A DNA stretch of 64,000 bases, taken from NCBI RefSeq assembly GCF_000202835.1, contig NC_015186.1, positions 3,133,501 through 3,197,500 on the forward strand, in the 5' to 3' direction. Below the pieces are notes generated by a model. The model saw only the letters and a list, made by a program, of their open reading frames with translations, was not told the origin of the DNA and searched no databases. The stretch is from Acidiphilium multivorum AIU301 (lineage in GTDB: Bacteria > Pseudomonadota > Alphaproteobacteria > Acetobacterales > Acetobacteraceae). This document shows, one piece after another, positions 46,113 to 52,052 of the stretch; position 1 is the stretch's first letter, and every line of letters starts with the position of its first letter. A program made the translations under genes and the position numbers.

Positions 46113-46130
46113 CCGATCCTGCCGGATCGG
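46113..46130. terminator. Short hairpin between convergent genes
   Basis: CCGATCC and GGATCGG pair around TGCC in the 69-base gap between the SDR stop and the convergent small exported protein. There is no T run, so termination is uncertain. Confidence 0.35.
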
Positions 46131-46138
46131 ATGACGCT

Positions 46139-46459
46139 CTAACGGCCGTTGAGCGTGATCGTGACCTGGCCGGCCGGCAGACCGAGATCGCCGGGCTTGG
46201 CGGTCAGCTCGTCCCAGAGCGCAACCCGGCCGCGGTCCGGCACGCGGATGACCACCGGCGGGGAGGCGATCCCTGTGCCGGTGGTACGGGCCAGTGCCGC
46301 ATCAGGCAGGGCAACCAGCCGTAGCCCGGCGAAATCTCCCGGCTGCGGGGCCGCGGGGCCGGCCGCATATGAAGGCCCCGCAGCCCACAGCGCGATGCCG
46401 CAGCCGAGCAGAAGGGCGGTCGCGCGCCGCGCTACGCTAACGGAGATTGCGCGTCGCAT
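46139..46459 (-). CDS. Small exported protein at the end of the Fap-like cluster
   Basis: A 106-residue protein of unknown family. A signal peptide (hydrophobic ATALLLGCGIALWAAG, cleavage near SYA-AG, residue 33) precedes a short mature chain. At residues 50-63 it has ALPDAALARTTGTG, which echoes the LSDARLASIRGG element of the upstream protein and could be a double-glycine-like site for the C39 peptidase of this cluster. The C-terminus (GLPAGQVTITLNGR) is strand-like. Its start overlaps the upstream gene by 23 bases, so it is translationally coupled. FapA or FapE would be the corresponding role in a Fap system, but I see no clear homology. Confidence 0.6.
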   Translation of the reverse strand: MRRAISVSVARRATALLLGCGIALWAAGPSYAAGPAAPQPGDFAGLRLVALPDAALARTTGTGIASPPVVIRVPDRGRVALWDELTAKPGDLGLPAGQVTITLNGR

Positions 46460-47090
46460 CGGTCATGGCCTGGGATATCATCATGGCATGCGCCTGGCCG
46501 GTCAGCAGCGTGGACATGCCGGTCGTGCCGATATCCACCGCGATCTGGTTCTGAATCAGCGCATTGTTCGCCGTATTGGCGATGATGGTGGCGATGCCGC
46601 TTGAGGAGAAGGTGGTCGCGACATTGGTGCCGCCGACATTCGAGACGCTGTGCACCAGGGCCGCCGGGGAAGTCATGGTCGGGGCGGGAAGGGGCGTCGG
46701 AACAGACGGGGTGGCAGTGTTGGGAGCGGGCGGCGTCGGCGGGGCCGAACCCGTCGCGCCGACCGATGGCGTCGTGGTCGTCGCGATCGAGGGCAGCGAA
46801 AGTGCCGCGGTCGCCGGGCCGAACGCGAGATGGATTTGCGGGATCGCCACGGCGGCGATGACCGTGCCGTTCACGGTGGTCACCTGCCGGTAGGCGAAGT
46901 CGACCGTCAGTTGCGGCGTCAGGTCGAATCCGCCGCGGATCGAGGCAAGGCGCGCATCGCTCAGCGCCGCGCCGGCCCCGAGCGCCGCGAATGGCCCCGC
47001 GGCCTGCGCCGATGCCGCGCCCCCGGCCGTGAAGGCCCCGAGCAGCGCGGCACTGCGGAGAATACGCGAAATCGCGGAACGATCGGTCAT
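46437..47090 (-). CDS. Exported protein with amyloid-like Asn/Gln motif and RGG site
   Basis: Counted from the ATG at 47090 (AAGGA eight bases upstream; the ATG at 47096 is too close) the product has 217 residues. A signal peptide ends near residue 31 (ASAQA-AG). Residues 43-54 read LSDARLASIRGG, like a double-glycine leader end. A predicted beta segment, a Thr/Pro/Ala-rich linker (about 100-145) and the motif GIATIIANTANNALIQN (165-181) follow. That motif matches those in the two other subunit-like proteins of the cluster. I infer a minor fibre component or an adaptor. It is transcribed 39 bases after the C39 peptidase gene. Confidence 0.6.
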   Translation of the reverse strand: MTDRSAISRILRSAALLGAFTAGGAASAQAAGPFAALGAGAALSDARLASIRGGFDLTPQLTVDFAYRQVTTVNGTVIAAVAIPQIHLAFGPATAALSLPSIATTTTPSVGATGSAPPTPPAPNTATPSVPTPLPAPTMTSPAALVHSVSNVGGTNVATTFSSSGIATIIANTANNALIQNQIAVDIGTTGMSTLLTGQAHAMMISQAMTDATRNLR

Positions 47091-47129
47091 GGTCATGGTC
47101 CTTTCGTGGGCGTCATGCCGCGAGCCGCT

Positions 47130-47885
47130 TCAGAAGCGGTTCGCGATCGGGATCGTCACCTCCTGCAGCCTGGCGAGGCTCAGCGCATAGCGCGCGATCT
47201 CGGTCGGCGCCGGAGGGCTCCCCTGCCAGAGCGACGGATCGTTGAAGTTCTTCTGTGCGATCTCCGCCTGGCTGAGGATGAGGAAGAAGATGCCGCTCCA
47301 TTGCTTGCGGAATCGCGCGACGCTCTCCGATCGCAGGCCGACCGCCGGATCGGAGAGCAGCACGCGGCCTTCCGCGATACTGCGGACAACGACGAAATGA
47401 TGGTAGCCATGGTCGTTGATCAGCACGATCGCCGGCACATGCAGCCCTGCGAGCTTCGAGAGCGGCGCGTCGAACCCGCCGGAGGGAATGCCCTCGCGCG
47501 CGAGATAGGTCTTCATGTCGAGCAGCGAGAAGCCGTATCGCTCGATCGCCTCGCGATTGCCGTTCCGGAACATGGAGAGGAAGACCTTCTTCTCCGTCAC
47601 CGGCCGATGATAGGCATAGGTCAGAAGCGTTGCGAGCGCCGCCGATCCGCAGGAAAAATCATAGGCCTGGTGAATCGTCTGGCTGAACCGCATCGACTCG
47701 AAACTCTGGATCGGCATGTTGACGCTGCCGGCACCGAGGCTCAGTCCGTTGATCGGAAAATTGCCCGCGGCCGCCGGCCCGGCAATCCCGCAGGCGAGGC
47801 AGAGGGCTGCCAGAATGGCGCGGCATCCCGGCGCATGCGTGCCGGAAAGCCTGGTCCGGTCGCGAGGCTGAGGGGTCTGCGTCAT
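47130..47885 (-). CDS. Periplasmic C39-family cysteine peptidase, FapD-like
   Basis: A 251-residue papain-like C39 peptidase with an N-terminal signal (hydrophobic AILAALCLACGIAGPAAA, cleavage about residue 40) and no ABC transporter domains. That makes it unlike bacteriocin exporters and like FapD of Pseudomonas Fap amyloid systems. The catalytic set is visible: Cys79 in QAYDFSCGSAALATLL, His162/163 in GYHHFVVV and Asp179 in LLSDPAVG. C39 enzymes usually cut after paired glycines, and three neighbouring exported proteins have GG-like sites. The ATG has GAGAGGGAC upstream. The peptidase assignment is firm; the FapD role rests on context. Confidence 0.82.
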   Translation of the reverse strand: MTQTPQPRDRTRLSGTHAPGCRAILAALCLACGIAGPAAAGNFPINGLSLGAGSVNMPIQSFESMRFSQTIHQAYDFSCGSAALATLLTYAYHRPVTEKKVFLSMFRNGNREAIERYGFSLLDMKTYLAREGIPSGGFDAPLSKLAGLHVPAIVLINDHGYHHFVVVRSIAEGRVLLSDPAVGLRSESVARFRKQWSGIFFLILSQAEIAQKNFNDPSLWQGSPPAPTEIARYALSLARLQEVTIPIANRF

Positions 47886-47942
47886 CGTCGTCCCTCTCGG
47901 AAATTGCGCCGCCGCGGAAACGGCCGCGGCGGCGCGGTGGCG

Positions 47943-48338
47943 TCAGTGCATCGTCACGTTGATGGTCATCGTGTTCTGGATCAGCGCGTTGTTGCCGCTG
48001 TTCTGGAACACCGTGGTGATTCCGGCATTGTTGTTGATTGCGTTGCTGGCGCTTACCGTTCCGGTAACCGCGCCGCGGCCGACCGATCCGCTCACGGAGC
48101 CGTCGGTCGTGGCGTTCTGGATCACGACGCCGCCTGCGCGCAGCCGGCCCAGGGCGGCGCCGTGCAGCTCGTTGCCCTTCAGCGCGCCGAGCAGCGACGT
48201 ATCCGGGGCGCCATTGCCTGCCGCGCGGGCGAAAGGCGGCGCCACGATCATCGCGCAGCCGATCAGCGCGAGGCTGGCCACGGTCACCCGCACTATCCGC
48301 CGCGCCACGCCGGTCGTCCGGCCATCAAGCCTGTCCAT
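47943..48338 (-). CDS. Small exported amyloid-subunit-like protein (Fap-like, minor)
   Basis: 131 residues from the ATG at 48338, which has a GGGAGAGAG ribosome site (an upstream in-frame ATG lacks one). A signal peptide ends near ARA (residue 39). The mature chain contains LHGAALGRLRAGG (58-70), a possible GG cleavage site, then a Gly/Ser/Thr-rich stretch (GSVSGSVGRGAVTGTVSAS). It ends with NNAGITTVFQNSGNNALIQN, whose core is at residues 106-122, and TMTINVTMH. The C-terminal motif recurs in two neighbours. Alternating small and Asn/Gln residues are typical of FapB/FapC-type repeats. Role as nucleator or fibre subunit is inferred. Confidence 0.65.
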   Translation of the reverse strand: MDRLDGRTTGVARRIVRVTVASLALIGCAMIVAPPFARAAGNGAPDTSLLGALKGNELHGAALGRLRAGGVVIQNATTDGSVSGSVGRGAVTGTVSASNAINNNAGITTVFQNSGNNALIQNTMTINVTMH

Positions 48339-48400
48339 CGCACTCTCTCCCGAAAGCCATGGCCCGGACGGGCCGGACCATGGCGGTTCCATTCGATGTC

Positions 48401-48424
48401 GTCCGGGCCGCGTGAGGCCCGGAC
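48401..48424 (-). promoter_or_regulatory. Stable intercistronic hairpin between two subunit genes
   Basis: GTCCGGGCC and GGCCCGGAC pair perfectly around a six-base loop, eight bases past the stop of the first subunit gene. There is no T tract. It may protect the upstream message or reduce read-through so that the first subunit is made in excess. Confidence 0.45.
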
Positions 48425-48431
48425 GGACCGA

Positions 48432-49028
48432 TCAATGGAACACGGAGGTGTTGGAACTGCCCGAAACCACGGACGACAGCGCGACCGTGTTCTGCTGCAG
48501 CGAGTTCACGCCGGCGTTGACCTGCGCCGTCACGATGCCGGTGCCGTTCGCCGTGTTGTTGAGGGAGGCGTTCATCGAAACCACCGGTGCTCCGGATGAA
48601 CCTTTGCCGTGCCGTCCGTACGTCCTGTCCATGCCGCCCGGCCCGCCGCTGCCGCCGCCGCTCGCCATGGCGCCGGCCATGACCGAGCCGTTCGTCGTCG
48701 CGGTGGCGAGGTGGTAGTTCGAGATCGTCTTGTAGCTGTTCGCGAAGTTCGACAGCGAGGCGCTGATCGCCAGGCTGTGGTTGTTCGCCGCCACGCCGCC
48801 GGACGACGCCGCCGCCATGTTGGTCTCGGTCTCGTTGTTCGAGTTGGCCGTCCGGCTCGACCAGGACTGGTGGTTTGAGTTGGTCGTGTTGGTCGTGTTG
48901 GTTGTGTTGTAGCTCGACGTTGTCGAGCCGCCGGGGCTCGGGGGGCCGGGCGGGTTTGCGTGGGCCACGCCAAAGCCGAGCCCGAGGGCGAGGGCCGAGA
49001 CGCCGGCGAAAAGAAGGGAAGTCCGCAT
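48432..49028 (-). CDS. Asn/Thr/Ser-rich exported protein, probable major amyloid-like subunit
   Basis: A 198-residue secreted protein with a signal peptide cleaved near AHA-NP (residue 24). The mature N-terminus is low-complexity (SSYNTTNTTNTTNSNHQS, residues 38-55). The middle has two Asn-rich segments (GVAANNHSLAISASLSNFAN, then TATTNGSVMAGAM). A Gly/Ser linker leads to GIVTAQVNAGVNSLQQN (164-180), matching the shared motif. It has no cysteine, few charged residues and few aromatics, as in functional amyloids. It is the first gene after the sigma-54 promoter and has a good AGGAG site. FapC is the nearest functional analogue; true homology must be tested. Confidence 0.68.
   Translation of the reverse strand: MRTSLLFAGVSALALGLGFGVAHANPPGPPSPGGSTTSSYNTTNTTNTTNSNHQSWSSRTANSNNETETNMAAASSGGVAANNHSLAISASLSNFANSYKTISNYHLATATTNGSVMAGAMASGGGSGGPGGMDRTYGRHGKGSSGAPVVSMNASLNNTANGTGIVTAQVNAGVNSLQQNTVALSSVVSGSSNTSVFH
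48879..48909. repeat. In-frame 9-base tandem repeat in the subunit gene
   Basis: GTTGGTCGT occurs twice, then once with one change, then partially, about 3.4 units. On the coding strand each unit adds Asn-Thr-Thr, so slippage would change the length of the low-complexity segment without a frameshift. Confidence 0.8.
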
Positions 49029-49135
49029 GGGTCACTCCTGTGGTTCGGGTTGCGTGGGCCGGGTCGCTGCGCGCGCCGCGGCCCCTGCAGCCGCGGGCCG
49101 GATGGCGGATCCCGCATCTGCATGAACATTCATCA

Positions 49136-49150
49136 GCAAGCCGCGTGCCA
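49136..49150 (-). promoter_or_regulatory. Sigma-54 (-24/-12) promoter of the Fap-like subunit operon
   Basis: On the minus strand the sequence is TGGCACG, four bases, TTGC, followed by T: a full match to the sigma-54 consensus TGGCACGnnnnTTGCW. It lies 108-122 bases before the subunit ATG at 49028, implying a leader of about 95 bases. A sigma-54 activator with an intact GAFTGA loop is encoded in the same cluster. Confidence 0.85.
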
Positions 49151-49226
49151 ATCCGCGCATCATGGTCAATGGGCTGAAAAACAAGGGAAAAATGGTGTCT
49201 GGCCCGATTCCGCCGGCTGGCCGCGC

Positions 49227-49261
49227 CGTATCATGAAACGGCTCATGAAACGCGTGATACG
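49227..49261. promoter_or_regulatory. Candidate upstream activator site for the sigma-54 promoter
   Basis: CGTATCA (49227-49233) and TGATACG (49255-49261) form an inverted repeat. Inside it TCATGAAACG occurs twice in direct orientation (49231-49240 and 49243-49252). The centre is about 120 bases upstream of the expected start site, a usual distance for enhancer-binding proteins. Confidence 0.55.
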
Positions 49262-49278
49262 GATACATGTGCGATCCC

Positions 49279-50628
49279 TCAGAACCGGATCGGCACGTCG
49301 ATGAGCACCTTCGCGACGGGCGCATTCGGGCCCGCGCCGATGCCGACGCCGAGATTGATCGTGGTGGATTTCGAGAGCTGGTAGCCGACGCCGAAATTGA
49401 ACGTCCCGAAATCGTAGGAAGACCCCTTCACCGCCGCATGGTTGAACGTCGCGCCGAAAACGTGTTCCTGCTGGTAGCTCAACGTGAACGTGGTCTGATC
49501 GTTGAGGGCGAACCCGATGCCGAACGTGGCGGCCACCGCGTCGCCCGGCTTGGCGTCCGCCGGAATCGGCGGTCCGCCGCCAGGATCCTGCACCTCTACC
49601 GTCCGGCCGAAATTGTGGATGTAAAGCAGGTTGGCGAACAGGATCCCCGGTGCCGTCGGGTAGAGCACCGTCAGGCTGGGTTCCAGCGAATAGAACCCGG
49701 TGCCGGTCGGCACCTTCTTCTGGATGCCGGAGATGATCCCGCCGTTCGGATCGTTGGTGGTGTAGACCGGCACCGAGAACGGGCTCGTGCCCGTCGCGGT
49801 CTTGAAGATCGCGTTTCCGACCAGGATCGGCATGCCGTCGGCGCCTGAATTGAACTGGTAGCTGGCGCCGAACTGGATGTCGCCGAGTCCCGCCGCATGG
49901 GCGCTCGGGGCGAGCACGTTCACCGTCGTCCCGCCGCCGCTCTGCTGCAGGATCGATTGGGTGACGGTCTCCTGATAGGCGTAGACGAAGGGAATCTTGG
50001 CGCTCAGTTCCAGCCGGTCGGTCAGGCCGTAGCGCAGGGTCAGCGCCGGCGTGATCACGCTCTGCCGCACGCGCGCGAGCAGAAGCTGACCAAAGGTGAT
50101 GCCGGGCAGGATGGTGAACCCGTTCAGGCTCAGCTGGTCTTCCGCCGAGTAGTCGTATTCGAGCGAGGGATCGATCACGAGCGTGCCGCGCGGGGTCAGC
50201 ACGCCGCCGACCGATTGCAGCGGCGAAGTCTGGAGGACCCTCGCCTCCCGCCGTTCCTTCGGCTTGGGTTCGGTGATCGGCGCCGAGGTCTGTTCCGCCG
50301 ATGGCGGTGCGGTATCAGCGGGCGCCGTGGCGTCGGCGGGATTTTGTGCGGCGACGGTCGGTCCCGGTCCCGCCCCCCTGATGCGCCGCATCTCGGCATC
50401 GAGCAGCGCGCCCTGGCGGTCGAGCTCCGCGCGCTCGCGATCGAGTTCGGCCCGTGTCTTCTCCAGCCGCGCCTCCGCGCGCGCGATGCTGGCCCGCAAC
50501 TGTTCGAGCGACGCGCCGTCGCCCGCCGCCTCGGCCGGCGCCGCAGCCGCGGGCAGGGCGAATCCCGTCGCCGCGAGCAGCGCCGCCGCCGCCGTGGCCC
50601 GGCGGCGCCGTCTGGTATCAGTCCTCAT
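49279..50628 (-). CDS. FapF-like outer-membrane channel with N-terminal coiled coil
   Basis: A 449-residue exported protein. An arginine-rich start and hydrophobic signal (cleavage about residue 30) precede a heptad coiled coil (about 40-84, LEQLRASIARAEARLEKTRA and following). An Ala/Pro/Thr-rich linker runs to about 125. The C-terminal region (about 138-449) is a beta-barrel of the Phenol_MetA_deg/transporter type. It opens with VGGVLTPRGTLVIDPSLEY and ends ...VLIDVPIRF with terminal Phe. Coiled coil, linker and 12-strand-type barrel is the layout described for FapF, the trimeric amyloid-secretion channel. The ATG at 50628 has GGGAGA and overlaps the activator gene by 11 bases. Confidence 0.75.
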   Translation of the reverse strand: MRTDTRRRRRATAAAALLAATGFALPAAAAPAEAAGDGASLEQLRASIARAEARLEKTRAELDRERAELDRQGALLDAEMRRIRGAGPGPTVAAQNPADATAPADTAPPSAEQTSAPITEPKPKERREARVLQTSPLQSVGGVLTPRGTLVIDPSLEYDYSAEDQLSLNGFTILPGITFGQLLLARVRQSVITPALTLRYGLTDRLELSAKIPFVYAYQETVTQSILQQSGGGTTVNVLAPSAHAAGLGDIQFGASYQFNSGADGMPILVGNAIFKTATGTSPFSVPVYTTNDPNGGIISGIQKKVPTGTGFYSLEPSLTVLYPTAPGILFANLLYIHNFGRTVEVQDPGGGPPIPADAKPGDAVAATFGIGFALNDQTTFTLSYQQEHVFGATFNHAAVKGSSYDFGTFNFGVGYQLSKSTTINLGVGIGAGPNAPVAKVLIDVPIRF

Positions 50629-51673
50629 CAATGGTCTCCCTGTTTGGGTCGGTCGTCGCCGCGCGCTGCAGCACGCGGTAAAGCGTGACGCGGGCAATCC
50701 CGAGCTCCCGCGCGGCCCTGGCGCGGTTCTGGCCGCACCGTGCCAGGGCCGCGAGCACGGCCTCGCGGTCGATTGCGCCATGCGGGCCGGTGGCGACCCG
50801 TTGCCGTGCCGGCTCTCGTGGCGCGGGCAGGGCGAGGTCGGCCGCCTCGATCAGCCGTCCGCTGGCCATCACCGCGGCGCGCCGAACGGTCGAGACCAGT
50901 TCGCGCACATTGCCCGGCCAGCCGTGCCGGCGCAGCGCCGCCAGCGCCTCGGGCGAGAATCCGTCGATCGCGAGGCCGAGTTCGCGGACGGCGCTGCGCA
51001 GCACGACCATGGCGAGGAGCTCGATATCGCCGTCCCTGGCGCGCAGCGGTGGCATCTCGATCTGCAGGACGTTGAGCCGGTAGAACAGATCCTCGCGGAA
51101 CCGCCCGTCCTCGATCGCGCGGTGGAGATCGACATGGGTGGCGGCGATGACGCGGGTGCGCACGCTGACCGGCTCGCGTCCGCCAAGGCGGAAGATCTGC
51201 CCCTCCTGAAGGAATCGCAGCAGATGACCCTGCAATTCGAGAGGCAGGTCGCCGATCTCGTCCAGGAAGAGAGAGCCGCCATCGGCCATCTCGATCAGCC
51301 CGACCCGCCGGGCGGCGGCCCCGGTAAAGGCGCCTTTCTCGTAGCCGAACAGTTCCGAGGCAATCAGGCTGGCGGGCAGGGCGGCGCAGTTGATCGCCAC
51401 GAAACGGCCGTCGCAGGCGTTTGACCTGTCATGGATCGCGCGGGCGGCGAGTTCCTTTCCCGTGCCGGTCTCCCCGGTGATGAGCACTGGCGCATCGACC
51501 GGTGCGAATCTCCGGATCAGCTCGAATGTCCTGAGCATCGCCGGAGACTGGCCGACCATCACCCGGTCCGCTGCCGCTCTGCCGCCCGCACCGCCGGTAT
51601 GGGCCTGTGCCCCGTTGCCAAAGACGGACTCGGCAGGTCGGGCGGCGAAACCTTCGTAAGCGGTATGTCGCAT
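50618..51673 (-). CDS. Sigma-54-dependent transcriptional activator without receiver domain
   Basis: A bacterial enhancer-binding protein of 351 residues with only two domains. The AAA+ domain has Walker A GETGTGKE (67-74), the sigma-54-contacting loop GAFTGA (114-119), Walker B SLFLDEI and the arginine-finger region FREDLFYRLN. The C-terminal Fis-type helix-turn-helix contains NRARAARELGIARVTLYRVL. The roughly 38 N-terminal residues are not a response-regulator or GAF domain, so activity may be set by expression or a partner, as in PspF-like proteins. It is coupled to the fapF-like gene and is the natural activator of the promoter at 49136-49150. Confidence 0.88.
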   Translation of the reverse strand: MRHTAYEGFAARPAESVFGNGAQAHTGGAGGRAAADRVMVGQSPAMLRTFELIRRFAPVDAPVLITGETGTGKELAARAIHDRSNACDGRFVAINCAALPASLIASELFGYEKGAFTGAAARRVGLIEMADGGSLFLDEIGDLPLELQGHLLRFLQEGQIFRLGGREPVSVRTRVIAATHVDLHRAIEDGRFREDLFYRLNVLQIEMPPLRARDGDIELLAMVVLRSAVRELGLAIDGFSPEALAALRRHGWPGNVRELVSTVRRAAVMASGRLIEAADLALPAPREPARQRVATGPHGAIDREAVLAALARCGQNRARAARELGIARVTLYRVLQRAATTDPNRETIDED

Positions 51674-52052
51674 GGCCTCCCCACTCCGTGGATCGCGGGG
51701 GGGATGCTATCAACGCGGCCTCATGAAATTATTGCAGAATGTATTAAAAATATTACGATATGATCCAGAATATACTGATAGAAAATAATCTTTAAAAATA
51801 CAACCAGAAATTTTGTTGAAAAGGTCATTTCCGTCGAAATAGTACCTATCGTTATTATTCTTCTGGATGATGCGCCAAGATTTAAAAAACGAGACTTTTC
51901 TATTTCATGGGCCAATGAAATATATTGCAATTTCTGCATATGAATGAAAATCTGACGCACTGGTCCGGTTTTTTTTCGCCTTCCCGATCGGGCAAAACGG
52001 TTCTTTAACCAAGAGCTGGCATGCATGCGCGACGCGTCTGTGGAGGCATGCA
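51674..52052. other. AT-rich divergent control region
   Basis: From about 51720 to 51990 the sequence is strikingly AT-rich, with runs such as TATTAAAAATATTA and an eight-base T run near 51967, within otherwise GC-rich DNA. It separates the sigma-54 activator from the divergent chemoreceptor and presumably holds both promoters. No credible gene is seen in it. Confidence 0.6.

Noticed and set aside
46650-48599. 649-codon plus-strand open frame across the Fap-like genes
   Set aside because: It is Arg-rich without any signal or domain, and antisense to genes with signal peptides, ribosome sites and a promoter on the other strand.
52010-52052. Possible sigma-54 promoter (TGGCATG...) before the chemoreceptor
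   Set aside because: The -12 element does not match TTGC and the site is too close to the start codon.
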